64,000 nucleotides of DNA from Bacillus sp. FJAT-47783 (lineage in GTDB: Bacteria; Bacillota; Bacilli; Bacillales; Aeribacillaceae), in the NCBI RefSeq assembly GCF_022808615.1, contig NZ_JAKZKS010000004.1, forward strand, positions 1 through 64,000, written 5' to 3'. The notes beneath the pieces are model-generated. The model had not been told where the DNA came from and searched no databases. It was given only the letters and a program-made list of their open reading frames with translations. The first letter of the stretch is position 1. Every line of letters begins with the position of its first letter. Of this stretch, positions 44,861-54,086 are shown piece by piece. The position numbers and the translations under genes are program-made.

Positions 44861-46272
44861 TACGATGCATCCTCACTTTCTTTTTTCTCGTATTTCGACA
44901 TTTGCGATTTGAACTTTTTCTCTTTTAATTCATCGCGTTTCTCTCGTTTATTTTTAAGAGACTCGTGCTCTGGGTTTGTTTCGTACATTTTGCGGCGATC
45001 CAGTCGATTTAACCCTTCTGGGACGAGATTGAACTTCGTTTCTTCATATAAGCTACTAATACCGACATTTGATCGTTTCTTATCCATATCTGGATAAATT
45101 TGTTTAAAGTATTCTTCAGCTGTTCCCGGTACATAGTTTTCTGGTTCTGGATATGTTGTGATAACGCCTTCAAAGTTACGTAATACGACTTTGTCAGAAC
45201 TTTGTGAAATAATATAGTTTGGCTGAACGGCAATTTTTCCACCACCGCCCGGCGCATCAACAACAAACGTTGGGACAGCATATCCTGACGTATGCCCGCG
45301 TAAGCCTTCAATAATTTCTAAACCTTTTGACACTGGTGCTCGGAAATGCCCAATACCTTCAGATAAATCACATTGATAAATATAATACGGGCGTACACGA
45401 ATTTTGACGAGGTCGTGCATGAGCTTTTTCATAATTGGCACACTATCATTGATGCCTGCTAAAATAACCGCTTGATTCCCGAGTGGAACACCTGCATCTG
45501 CGAGCATCTCACACGCACGTTTTGATTCCTCTGTTATTTCAATAGACGTGTTAAAGTGTGTATTCAACCATACCGGATGATATTTTTTTAAGATGTTACA
45601 TAAGTTTTCCGTAATCCGTTGCGGAAAGACAACAGGTGCTCTTGTGCCAATTCGAATAATTTCCACATGGGGGATGTCGCGTAAATTTTTTAACACATAT
45701 TCTAAAATTTGATCATTGATTAATAGTCCATCCCCACCCGATATTAATACATCGCGTACTTCCGGTGTTTGGCGAATATATTCAATCGCTTTGTCCAATT
45801 GTTTTTTCGGAACGCCCATACCGATTTGACCGGAAAATCTTCTTCTCGTACAATAACGGCAGTACATCGAACATTGATTCGTTACTAAAAATAACACGCG
45901 ATCCGGATAACGGTGCGTTAAGCCTGGCACTGGTGAATCTTCATCCTCATGGAGGGGATCTTCTAAATCATACTTTGTTTTATGAAGCTCTTCCGAAATA
46001 GGAACGGATTGCATCCGGATTGGACATCGCGGGTCATCCGGGTTCATTAACGATGCATAATATGGTGTAATATTAAGCGGAATCGTTTTTGTTGATATTT
46101 TGACCCCTTCTTCTTCTTCAGGGGTTAAGTTTACAACTTTTTTCAAATCGTCTAATGTACGGATCGTATTTGTTAATTGCCAAATCCAATCATTCCATTG
46201 TTCCTCTGTTACGTCTTTCCAAAGTTCAATATCTTTCCAATGTCGTTTCGGTTTGTATAAATCCATCTTCAT
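44860..46272 (-). CDS. kamA: Lysine 2,3-aminomutase KamA
   Basis: A 470-residue radical-SAM/PLP enzyme converting L-lysine to L-beta-lysine. The CxxxCxxC cluster motif is QCSMYCRYCTRRR; GGDGLL and the PLP-lysine region APGGGGKIAVQPNY are present. The charged C-terminal tail (KREKRDELKEKKFK) is typical of Bacillus KamA. AGGAGG precedes the start by about 10 nt. A sigma-54 promoter lies 40-56 bp upstream and the activator KamR is encoded just before it. It is followed by yokU. Confidence 0.96.
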   Translation of the reverse strand: MKMDLYKPKRHWKDIELWKDVTEEQWNDWIWQLTNTIRTLDDLKKVVNLTPEEEEGVKISTKTIPLNITPYYASLMNPDDPRCPIRMQSVPISEELHKTKYDLEDPLHEDEDSPVPGLTHRYPDRVLFLVTNQCSMYCRYCTRRRFSGQIGMGVPKKQLDKAIEYIRQTPEVRDVLISGGDGLLINDQILEYVLKNLRDIPHVEIIRIGTRAPVVFPQRITENLCNILKKYHPVWLNTHFNTSIEITEESKRACEMLADAGVPLGNQAVILAGINDSVPIMKKLMHDLVKIRVRPYYIYQCDLSEGIGHFRAPVSKGLEIIEGLRGHTSGYAVPTFVVDAPGGGGKIAVQPNYIISQSSDKVVLRNFEGVITTYPEPENYVPGTAEEYFKQIYPDMDKKRSNVGISSLYEETKFNLVPEGLNRLDRRKMYETNPEHESLKNKREKRDELKEKKFKSQMSKYEKKESEDAS

Positions 46273-46311
46273 CGCTAATCATACCTCCTGCTTTATCTTT
46301 TTATTATTAAA

Positions 46312-46328
46312 TGCAAATACTATGCCAA
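46312..46328 (-). promoter_or_regulatory. Sigma-54 (SigL) promoter of kamA
   Basis: Minus-strand TTGGCATAGTATTTGCA has exact GG-N10-GC spacing and one change from TTGGCAC-N5-TTGCA. It lies between kamR and kamA. In B. thuringiensis kamA is known to be sigma-54 dependent, which this agrees with. Confidence 0.9.
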
Positions 46329-46403
46329 CAGGTGACAGTTGGATTATTAAGAATTTTCTAAATATATTTGCTCATTTTTCGGCAGGAGATAGGTTTTTAT
46401 TGA

Positions 46404-47783
46404 CTAATTTTCGGCACTCATTTCATACCGTTTCATTTTGTATTGCAATGTTTGTCTTGGAATTTGCAAATGTTTGGAAGCTTTTAATACATTTCCATTA
46501 TGTAATTGGAGGGCTTCATTTATCCTTTTTTTCTCTAAATGTTCAATTTCTTCCCGTAAGGACAGTTGTCCATTTTCTAACTTTGTTTCCATTTGGAAGT
46601 AATCAGGTAGATGTCTTAGTAAAATGATCTTTCCTTCCACCATTGTCATAGCATATTCGATCACATGTTTTAATTCCCGAACATTTCCTGGCCAATCGTG
46701 CCGATAAAATAGTGTCTTCACTTCTGTTGAGAGCTCATGAACGTCTTTTCCAACTTTTATATTAAATGATTGGATGAAGGATTTCGTGAGTACGATAATA
46801 TCTTCTTTCCGCTCCCTTAAAGGAGGGATGGCAAGGGAAAAAACGTTTAAGCGATAAAATAAATCCTCACGTAAACGGCCATTTTCTACACATAAAAAAG
46901 GTTCTTCATTCATTGCGGCAACGATTCGCACATCTACCTTCATGGACCGGCTTGACCCGATTCTCCTCACATAACCGTCCTCGATGACACGTAATAGTTT
47001 CGCTTGAAGAGACAAGGGCATTGACTGCAATTCATCAAGAAAAAGCGTCCCCCCATGTGCAAGCTCAAATAAGCCGGCACGATCTGTCGCACCTGTATAG
47101 CTTCCTTTTGTCGTACCGAACAAAATACTTTCGAGCAATGATTCGGGTAAAGCTGCACAATTTTGGGCAATGAAAGGTCCTTGCTTCCGTAAAGATTCGG
47201 CATGAATCGATTGAACGAAGAGCTCCTTCCCAGCGCCTGTTTCCCCGTATATTAAAACAGATGCCGGTGATTTTGCGACTTTTTTTGCTTTCTCTTTCAT
47301 TTTTATTAATGTAGGGTTTGTCGTTATAATGTCATCAAAGTGATAGAGCGTTTGTTCTATTTCCGTTAATTCATTCGATTTCTTTTGTTGTAAATCGAGA
47401 AGTTTCTCTGATAATGATTTTAATTTTGAATAATCCTTCGCAATTTCGACCGCACCAATTAACTCACCATCGACTACTATCGGTAATGTCGTGTTAACCG
47501 TTTCAATTTTTTCCCCTTTCACGTTAACATACGTTTGAGGTAAGTGGTAAATAGGTTTTTGCGTATGTATAACTTTTAATAAGGTACTTGTTTCCTCTGT
47601 TAAAGATGGAAAAACATGTAATAAGTGACGGTCAATGACTTCTTCTCGCTTCATTCCATCGTGTTTCGCTGCGATATGATTATAAAAAATCGTATAGCCA
47701 TCCGCATCTACGGCATGAATCCCTTCATCAATCGTATCTAAAATTTCAAAAAAGAGTTTTTCTGTTTTTTGAACTCGTTTCAT
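46404..47783 (-). CDS. kamR: Sigma-54-dependent activator KamR (RocR-like)
   Basis: 459 residues: a PAS domain (about 10-115, DTIDEGIHAVDADGYTIFYN), an AAA+ domain with Walker A GETGAGKE, Walker B GGTLFLDELQSM and the sigma-54 loop as GSYTGA instead of GAFTGA, and a Fis-type helix-turn-helix (GNVLKASKHLQIPRQTLQYKM). The ATG at 47783 has AGGTG 7 nt upstream. It lies between yodP and kamA; B. subtilis lacks a gene here. It should activate the kamA promoter, and its PAS domain may sense a lysine-derived signal. Confidence 0.9.
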   Translation of the reverse strand: MKRVQKTEKLFFEILDTIDEGIHAVDADGYTIFYNHIAAKHDGMKREEVIDRHLLHVFPSLTEETSTLLKVIHTQKPIYHLPQTYVNVKGEKIETVNTTLPIVVDGELIGAVEIAKDYSKLKSLSEKLLDLQQKKSNELTEIEQTLYHFDDIITTNPTLIKMKEKAKKVAKSPASVLIYGETGAGKELFVQSIHAESLRKQGPFIAQNCAALPESLLESILFGTTKGSYTGATDRAGLFELAHGGTLFLDELQSMPLSLQAKLLRVIEDGYVRRIGSSRSMKVDVRIVAAMNEEPFLCVENGRLREDLFYRLNVFSLAIPPLRERKEDIIVLTKSFIQSFNIKVGKDVHELSTEVKTLFYRHDWPGNVRELKHVIEYAMTMVEGKIILLRHLPDYFQMETKLENGQLSLREEIEHLEKKRINEALQLHNGNVLKASKHLQIPRQTLQYKMKRYEMSAEN

Positions 47784-47875
47784 TGCGATCACCTATCCCT
47801 TTTTATCCACAAGCATTTAACGAAAATATAGCAGGGGAAGGATTCCCCCACTATGATTAGGTTGTTACAATTCTA

Positions 47876-48733
47876 TTAATTGCAGGACAAATCTTTACAC
47901 CATACATTCATATTTTCGATCGATTTTGAAATATAGCAGTTATTAATGAGCCTACCGCGATATTGATAATCGAGTTGGTGGAGCACTGCGTTCATTCCGT
48001 AAGATTGTGCCCGTGCAATCGAATAGCTGCAATAAATGCCGCTTTTCTTTAGCTCTTCTTCAAGGTTTTGAATGATGCTGTTCATTAATTTTAGTTTGCG
48101 ATATTGTGGCAATGTCGCACAGTCTGTAATTTCAGCATTATAGTAAGTGTTATTAACTTCAGCAGACGCTGCACTCATTAATGCATTACCCGATTCTGCT
48201 AAAAAATAAACCGTCCCCTCTTCCATCGTTTTAACAATATAATGGGCATCATGAAGAGGGGTTGGGTAAACGGTAAATGTTTGCTGATACAATTGACTGA
48301 GTGCATACGCATCATGCTCGTTTCCTTTTCGAATTGTAATGGCTTTGTCATGATTTGCAAGCGCTTTCGATTTTGGACGAGCATAAATGGATTCAATCAT
48401 TTCGTCTTCATCTAAAATACTATCGGAATTTTTTCGATTATTGGATAAATACCGGCACATAAAAAACATATCGTCACCTTGAAAATATTGATCGACGACC
48501 GCCTCGACGACGAAAAGATGGGCTAAAAAGGAGGGGATATCTCGCTTTCTTGCTTTCATAATCACTTTATTAAATGAACCGTTTTGAATATAAGAAAGAA
48601 TGTCTCGAATCATCCATTCCGCATTTCCACGATAATCGTCAATCCGACAACGCTCATTGTAATAATCAAAGGTTACGGTTGCTTCATATTTATTCGTTTG
48701 AAATGTTTTAACTTGTGAATACGTTTTATTCAT
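47876..48733 (-). CDS. yodP: Beta-lysine N6-acetyltransferase YodP (AblB)
   Basis: 285 residues; the C-terminal half is a GNAT domain (EITDCATLPQYRKLKLMNSIIQNL), the N-terminal half a family-specific region. The enzyme acetylates the epsilon amino group of beta-lysine made by KamA. In methanogens the same pair makes the osmolyte N6-acetyl-beta-lysine; here the surrounding genes favour breakdown. Its start is immediately after the yodQ stop. Confidence 0.92.
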   Translation of the reverse strand: MNKTYSQVKTFQTNKYEATVTFDYYNERCRIDDYRGNAEWMIRDILSYIQNGSFNKVIMKARKRDIPSFLAHLFVVEAVVDQYFQGDDMFFMCRYLSNNRKNSDSILDEDEMIESIYARPKSKALANHDKAITIRKGNEHDAYALSQLYQQTFTVYPTPLHDAHYIVKTMEEGTVYFLAESGNALMSAASAEVNNTYYNAEITDCATLPQYRKLKLMNSIIQNLEEELKKSGIYCSYSIARAQSYGMNAVLHQLDYQYRGRLINNCYISKSIENMNVWCKDLSCN

Positions 48734-50005
48734 TTACTCTCCTCCTTCTGTACTCATTTCACACCAATCGATTAAAAGTGAAGCGATAACTTTAGACGTT
48801 TCAATCATTTTTCTCAAATCAATGTATTCATTTGGGAAATGAGCCATTTCTGTTTGTCCTGGTCCAAATACAATGGTTGGGATTCCTCCAGCATGTGATA
48901 ATAAACCGCCATCCGTTCCCCAAGGAGACGCTTCAATTGTTGGCTCTTTTCCGATAACTTCTTTAAATGAGTTGATTAATTGTTGCAGAAACGGATGATC
49001 TTGATCCATTTCATTTGGAAGCCATCGTGCCCCAAACCATTCAATTTGTAATGGATGGTCTTCAAACCAAGAATCCTCTTGTTCCAGTTCTTTTATAAAG
49101 GTGATGAATTCTGCTTGAACGTCCTCTTTTCTTTCATTCGGGGCAATTCCGCATCTTCCTTCTAAAATAACAGAATCAGGTACAGAAGAAGGCCAATTTC
49201 CACCTTCCATTTTTCCTATATTAATCGGTACTGGAATTGGAATTCTCTCATATAACGGATCTGTTATACGAGCGTTTCGTTTTTCTTCAAGCTTATGAAT
49301 TTGCTCGATGACTTTTACCGCTTTATCAATGGCGCTTACCCCTTCATACCTTGTCCCCCCATGAGCCGAACGCCCTTTCACTTTTATACGGAACCACATC
49401 GAACCTTGTTGTTTTAAAAATATTTTCATATTTGTTGGTTCAGGGATGATCGCAGCATCCGCTTTATATCCACGCATAATGGCTGCTAACGTTCCTGCAC
49501 CGCCACACTCTTCATCTACGACACTTTGAAAAATGACATCTCCTTTTAACTTCAAACCGCTCCTTTTAATCGCTTCCATCGCAAACAGTAAGGCGACATT
49601 TCCGCCTTTCATATCTGTTGCCCCTCGGCCAAATAGCTTCCCATCCTTTATGATGCCAAGGTATGGATCATCTTCCCATTGATTGCGTTCACCTTCAGGG
49701 ACGACATCGATATGACCATTTAAAATAATGGATTTCCCCCCGCCGGTTCCTTTTAATGTCGCAACTAAATTCGGACTTCCTTTAAAATCGTTTCGTGTTG
49801 AAACAAATTCTGGATGAGACGTCAAAGCGCTTAATTCAGGTTCCCAAAGATCAATCGTAAGACCTAACTCTCGACATTTTTCCAAAACGACCGCTTGTGC
49901 ACTCGCTTCTTTTTGAAAGACACTTTTTTCTTGTACGACTTTTTGTAGGAACGATACCATTTTTTTCTCATGACGATCGATCCAGTCGAAAACGCTTTCT
50001 TTCAT
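48734..50005 (-). CDS. yodQ: M20-family deacylase YodQ (ArgE/DapE-like)
   Basis: A 423-residue zinc hydrolase. NGHIDVVPEG and RGATDMKGG carry the first zinc ligands and bridging Asp, VVDEECGGAGT the catalytic Glu, and the C-terminal His is in TEMAHFPNEYI. It would remove an N-acyl group; in this operon the likely substrate is 4-acetamidobutyrate or an acetyl-beta-lysine derivative. It overlaps yodR by 4 nt (ATGA). Confidence 0.92.
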   Translation of the reverse strand: MKESVFDWIDRHEKKMVSFLQKVVQEKSVFQKEASAQAVVLEKCRELGLTIDLWEPELSALTSHPEFVSTRNDFKGSPNLVATLKGTGGGKSIILNGHIDVVPEGERNQWEDDPYLGIIKDGKLFGRGATDMKGGNVALLFAMEAIKRSGLKLKGDVIFQSVVDEECGGAGTLAAIMRGYKADAAIIPEPTNMKIFLKQQGSMWFRIKVKGRSAHGGTRYEGVSAIDKAVKVIEQIHKLEEKRNARITDPLYERIPIPVPINIGKMEGGNWPSSVPDSVILEGRCGIAPNERKEDVQAEFITFIKELEQEDSWFEDHPLQIEWFGARWLPNEMDQDHPFLQQLINSFKEVIGKEPTIEASPWGTDGGLLSHAGGIPTIVFGPGQTEMAHFPNEYIDLRKMIETSKVIASLLIDWCEMSTEGGE

Positions 50006-50688
50006 CTCGATAATCCCCCTTCATCCAAGTTCTCGATCATTTTGACGTCTGAACTGATCGAAATACGAGCATCTGTTGACTCAAGAATATCTTCCACTGT
50101 AAAAGGATGGAACACTTCTTTTAGTAAAAGTCCTTGTTTTTCTACATGAAATACAGCTCTCTCCGTAATAACCATGTCTACACACTGTCTAGCCGTTAAT
50201 GGCAGTGAGCAAGTTGGCACAATTTTGCTTTCCCCATTTTTGTTTACATGATTCATGACGACGATCAGTTTCTTTGCTTTTTGCGCTAAATCCATTGCCC
50301 CCCCAATACCCGGAACGCGCTGCCCTGGAACAATCCAATTGGCGAGATCCCCTTTTTCACTTACTTGAAGTGAGCCGATAATGGAAACGTCAATTCTCCC
50401 ACTGCGAATGATGCCAAAGGCGATACTGCTATCAAAGTAAGAAGCACCATTCATCGTTGTCACTGGAAATCCAGCCGCATCACATAAATACGGATCTTCT
50501 TCACCTTTTAATGGGTACGGGCCGATGCCTAATATGCCGTTTTCAGCATGTATCATAACGTTTTTGTCTGATAAATAGTTCGCAACGAGCGAAGGGATAC
50601 CAATTCCGAGGTTTACGATCATGCCGCTTTTTATTTCTTTCGCCGCTCGTTTTGCCATTTGTTTTCTTACTTCGATTCCCATGCCCAT
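50002..50688 (-). CDS. yodR: Acyl-CoA transferase subunit YodR
   Basis: 228 residues, type I CoA-transferase beta subunit. The conserved catalytic Glu is in VMIHAENGILGIG (ENG motif), preceded by GMIVNLGIGIPSLV. It works with YodS to move CoA onto a beta-keto acid. It overlaps yodS by 22 nt and yodQ by 4 nt. Confidence 0.93.
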   Translation of the reverse strand: MGMGIEVRKQMAKRAAKEIKSGMIVNLGIGIPSLVANYLSDKNVMIHAENGILGIGPYPLKGEEDPYLCDAAGFPVTTMNGASYFDSSIAFGIIRSGRIDVSIIGSLQVSEKGDLANWIVPGQRVPGIGGAMDLAQKAKKLIVVMNHVNKNGESKIVPTCSLPLTARQCVDMVITERAVFHVEKQGLLLKEVFHPFTVEDILESTDARISISSDVKMIENLDEGGLSR

Positions 50689-51362
50689 TTCCAGTTCACC
50701 CCCCTACTTTGGACGATATGTTGAACAAAGACTCCTGGAGTCACAATCTCTTCTTCTCTTAATTCTCCTAGCGGAACAATCTCTTCTACTTCCGCAATGG
50801 TTGTCTTTGCTGCCATCGCCATAAGAGGATTCATATTCCGAGCGGTTTTATCATAAATTAAGTTTCCGAATGGATCCGCTTTTTTCGCATAAATAAGCGC
50901 TACATCAGCTTTTAAAGGCGTTTCAAGCAAATACGGTTGACCATCTACAACGATTCGCTCTTTCCCTTTTTCAACCCACTCATTTCCTACACCAATGTCG
51001 ACAAGAATTCCCCCAAGTCCGACCCCGCCAGCTCGAATTCGTTCTGCTAACGTTCCTTGCGGTGAAAATTCCACTGACATCTCTTTTTTCTCCATAAATT
51101 GTCCAGCAATAGGGTTTGAACCAATATGAGAAGCAATTAACGTTTTCACCCGTTTATGACAAACAAGTTTGCCAACACCGATATTAGGAAATCCAGCATC
51201 ATTACAAATAACGGTTAAATTTTTTTGCCCAAATGAAAGGATGGAGTCAATCAGAGTCGGAGGATTTCCTACTCCACCAAAGCCACCGATCATCATTGTT
51301 GAACCATCCTTCACGTAATCTTTTAAAATATCGATTTTTGTGATTTTTCCAAATTCATTCAT
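50667..51362 (-). CDS. yodS: Acyl-CoA transferase subunit YodS
   Basis: 231 residues, type I CoA-transferase alpha subunit. The glycine-rich CoA loop is MIGGFGGVGNPPTLI; IGSNPIAGQFMEKKEMSVEFSPQGTLAERIRAG is typical. Partner of YodR. In the proposed route it activates 3-oxo-6-acetamidohexanoate. It follows yodT by 12 bp. Confidence 0.93.
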   Translation of the reverse strand: MNEFGKITKIDILKDYVKDGSTMMIGGFGGVGNPPTLIDSILSFGQKNLTVICNDAGFPNIGVGKLVCHKRVKTLIASHIGSNPIAGQFMEKKEMSVEFSPQGTLAERIRAGGVGLGGILVDIGVGNEWVEKGKERIVVDGQPYLLETPLKADVALIYAKKADPFGNLIYDKTARNMNPLMAMAAKTTIAEVEEIVPLGELREEEIVTPGVFVQHIVQSRGVNWKWAWESK

Positions 51363-51374
51363 CAGACTCTCTCC

Positions 51375-52730
51375 TTACGACGGGATGATTTCAGCGATTT
51401 GCAGTTCACGTTCAATTTCTGATAAAGTTTTGTCGAAAATCGTGACGAGCTCTTTCATTTCTTCTTCCTCAATCGTTAATGGTGGGGCAATAATAACTGC
51501 ATCTCCGCAATCTCCTTCAATTCCAGTTTGAGAAGGGTAGACAAGTAGGCCTTTCTTTTGTGCTTTTTTTACGATTAATGATGTTATGTTTAATTCTTTG
51601 CGGAATGGTATTTTATTTAGTTGATCGGAGACAAATTCAATACCAAAAAACAAACCTAAACCTCTAATGTCACCGATCATTGGATGATACCCTTTTAGCT
51701 TCAGTAATTCTTGTTCTAAAAATTGGCTTTTCTCTTTTACTTGTTGAATAAGTTGGTGTTTTTCAATGTAGTCTAAAACGGCAAGTGAAATGGCGGCCGA
51801 TTGTGGGTTGGCACTATATGTGTGCCCGCTCATGATGGAGCCGCTCCCTTTTAAAATCGGAAACATTACTTTCGGACTTACGAGCGTTGCCGCAATAGGT
51901 GTATAGCCTGCACCTAATCCCTTTCCTGTTGCTATCATATCCGGTTGTACAAGCCAATGTTCAAGCGCAAAGTTTTTCCCTGTTCTTCCGATTCCCGTCA
52001 TTACTTCATCCGCAATAAATAATATTTCATGACGATCACATATTTCTCTTATACGTTGGTAATACCCTTTCGGCGGAATGATCACACCACCGGCTGCCCC
52101 GACGATTGGTTCGGCAATAAATGCGGCAATATGATCACTTCCTGTTCGCTTAATGACTCTTTCTAATTCATTGGCACACATTAATTGACAATCCGGATAC
52201 GTTTTATCAAATGGGCATCTATAACAATATGGAGGAGATACAGCCGGGTTCGCTTCAAGAAGTGAGGAGAACCGAAAACGTCGTTCGGTATGACCCGATA
52301 AAGATAAAGAGCCCATTGTTATCCCGTGATAACTCATATACCGTGATATAATATGTGTTTTCGTTGGTTTACCGACTTCTTGCCAATATTGAATCGCAAT
52401 TTTCATCGCAGTCTCTGTTGCTTCTGATCCGCTATTTACAAAAAATGTCCATGGAAATTGACCATTTGTCCAATTACTAAGTGTTTCAGCCAACTTTTCT
52501 GCCGGCTCATTCGTAAATTGAGAACGGTAGACAAACGAAACTTTCTTCGCTTGTTCGTGCATCGTCTCAATAATTTCTTGAACTCCATGTCCGATTAAAC
52601 AGGTGACGGCACCAGAGGACCCATCTAAATATTTATTCCCTTCAACATCATATAAAAAAACTCCACGACCATAGGCGATCATTGGATAATCTTCGTTTAA
52701 TAACGGTTTAATTAAGTGGGAATGCCTCAT
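51375..52730 (-). CDS. yodT: Class III aminotransferase YodT
   Basis: A 451-residue PLP enzyme of the omega-/beta-amino-acid aminotransferase group. The PLP Lys is in ATGKGLGAGYTPIA, the cofactor Asp in EILFIADEVMTGIGRTG, and NSGSEATETAMKIA binds phosphate. It is the first gene of yodT-S-R-Q-P and likely removes the beta-amino group of acetyl-beta-lysine. A cysteine cluster (CYRCPFDKTYPDCQLMC) in the middle is notable. No sigma-54 element was found upstream. Confidence 0.92.
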   Translation of the reverse strand: MRHSHLIKPLLNEDYPMIAYGRGVFLYDVEGNKYLDGSSGAVTCLIGHGVQEIIETMHEQAKKVSFVYRSQFTNEPAEKLAETLSNWTNGQFPWTFFVNSGSEATETAMKIAIQYWQEVGKPTKTHIISRYMSYHGITMGSLSLSGHTERRFRFSSLLEANPAVSPPYCYRCPFDKTYPDCQLMCANELERVIKRTGSDHIAAFIAEPIVGAAGGVIIPPKGYYQRIREICDRHEILFIADEVMTGIGRTGKNFALEHWLVQPDMIATGKGLGAGYTPIAATLVSPKVMFPILKGSGSIMSGHTYSANPQSAAISLAVLDYIEKHQLIQQVKEKSQFLEQELLKLKGYHPMIGDIRGLGLFFGIEFVSDQLNKIPFRKELNITSLIVKKAQKKGLLVYPSQTGIEGDCGDAVIIAPPLTIEEEEMKELVTIFDKTLSEIERELQIAEIIPS

Positions 52731-52853
52731 ATTATCACCTTACTTTCAACAAAATTCTTTTTTACCTATGATTTCTACATAACTATTTCTAACTCCTTTT
52801 CTTCATGCGTCATTTTTTAGCTAGTTTACGACAACGTTCTTCATATCGTTAGG

Positions 52854-52894
52854 AATGGGCAGAGTCCCAACCTAGATTGAGATCTCTGCCCATT
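52854..52894 (-). terminator. Hairpin after bioB
   Basis: A perfect 11-bp stem (AATGGGCAGAG and complement) has no long T run on either side. It is probably a weak terminator between bioB and yodT. Confidence 0.55.
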
Positions 52895-52941
52895 CATTTT
52901 GCTATGCTCTAATGCTTACCATTAGAGTCACTCGTATTCAC

Positions 52942-53955
52942 TTACGCTAATGTCGAAGTTTCTTTTTCTTTGACAAAGTCAATTGTAAAGCCTAAATCCT
53001 TAAGCATCTCATGATCTTTCGTACTTTCTTGTCCTTCTGTTGTTAAATAATCACCGACAAAAATGGAGTTGGCCGCATAAAGCCCTAACGGTTGGAGCGA
53101 ACGAAGGTTCACTTCTCGTCCTCCCGAAATGCGAATTTCCTTTGATGGATTGACAAATCGGAATAAGCATAGCACCTTTAAACAATATCGTGGGTCGAGA
53201 TCATTTGTCCCTTCTAAAGGTGTACCATCGATAGCATGTAAAAAGTTAACTGGTATCGAATCCGCATTTAACGCTTTCAAACTAAAGGCCATGTCAACGA
53301 CGTCTTCTTTCGTTTCTCGCATTCCAACAATGACGCCTGAACATGGTGAAATACCCACTTCCTTCACTTTTTCCACCGTGTTCACACGATCATCATATGT
53401 ATGAGTTGTCGTAATGTTTTCATGGTGTTTTTCCGATGTATTTAAGTTATGGTTATATCGGTCAACGCCGGCTTCTTTAAGCCTTTCTGCTTGCCCTTCT
53501 TTTAAAATACCAAGACACGCACATATTTTTAAGCCATAGTCGCGTTTTATATCTTTCACAGCATCAATGACATGATTGACTTCTTTATCGCTCGGTCCTC
53601 GACCGCTCGCAACAATGCAATACGTGCCAATATTTAACTCATGGGCCCGTTTTGCTCCTTGTAAAATGCTTTCTTTATCTAGCATTTTATATTTTTCAAT
53701 CGGTGCATTTGATACAGATGATTGCGAACAATAACCACAATTTTCAGGACATAACCCTGATTTCGTATTCATAATCATGTTGAGTTTTACTTCATTCCCA
53801 TAGTAATGCTTACGAATTTGATAGGCACCATGAAGAAGCAATAATAAGTCTTCATCTGGTGTTTGTAAAATTTGCAAAGCTTCTTCTCTCGTAATCTCAT
53901 AACCTTTTTTTACTCGCTCAGCTAATTCTATCCATTGAGCTCTCATTTTATTCAC
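52942..53955 (-). CDS. bioB: Biotin synthase BioB
   Basis: A 337-residue radical-SAM enzyme inserting sulfur into dethiobiotin. KSGLCPENCGYCSQSSV carries the CxxxCxxC cluster; the auxiliary [2Fe-2S] Cys/Arg residues (CIVASGRG, CACLGIL, SPCSGVIVGM, RISGGREVN) are visible. No other biotin gene is in the window. A BirA-type operator lies 46 bp upstream. AAGGGG precedes the ATG. Confidence 0.96.
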   Translation of the reverse strand: MNKMRAQWIELAERVKKGYEITREEALQILQTPDEDLLLLLHGAYQIRKHYYGNEVKLNMIMNTKSGLCPENCGYCSQSSVSNAPIEKYKMLDKESILQGAKRAHELNIGTYCIVASGRGPSDKEVNHVIDAVKDIKRDYGLKICACLGILKEGQAERLKEAGVDRYNHNLNTSEKHHENITTTHTYDDRVNTVEKVKEVGISPCSGVIVGMRETKEDVVDMAFSLKALNADSIPVNFLHAIDGTPLEGTNDLDPRYCLKVLCLFRFVNPSKEIRISGGREVNLRSLQPLGLYAANSIFVGDYLTTEGQESTKDHEMLKDLGFTIDFVKEKETSTLA

Positions 53956-54000
53956 TCCCCTTTTCCCATCTATCTTATATGGTAAAAAGAGGTTTGATTT

Positions 54001-54032
54001 ATGTCAACATATTTTTTATTTTAGTTTACATT
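54001..54032 (-). promoter_or_regulatory. BirA operator upstream of bioB
   Basis: On the minus strand AATGTAAACT, 12 nt, then ATGTTGACAT: the half-sites TGTAAAC and GTTGACA are inverted with one mismatch and a 15-nt spacer, the layout of Gram-positive BirA sites. It is positioned to cover the bioB promoter. Confidence 0.7.
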
Positions 54033-54086
54033 TTAAGTTGAGACATTTTCTCTTAAGATGTGCAGAAAAGCTTTGCGTAGCCTCAC

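Noticed and set aside
52755-52775. Sigma-E/K -10 box (CATAGGTA) before yodT
   Set aside because: It lacks the T required at position 8 of CATANNNTA and has no good -35; yodT regulation is left open.
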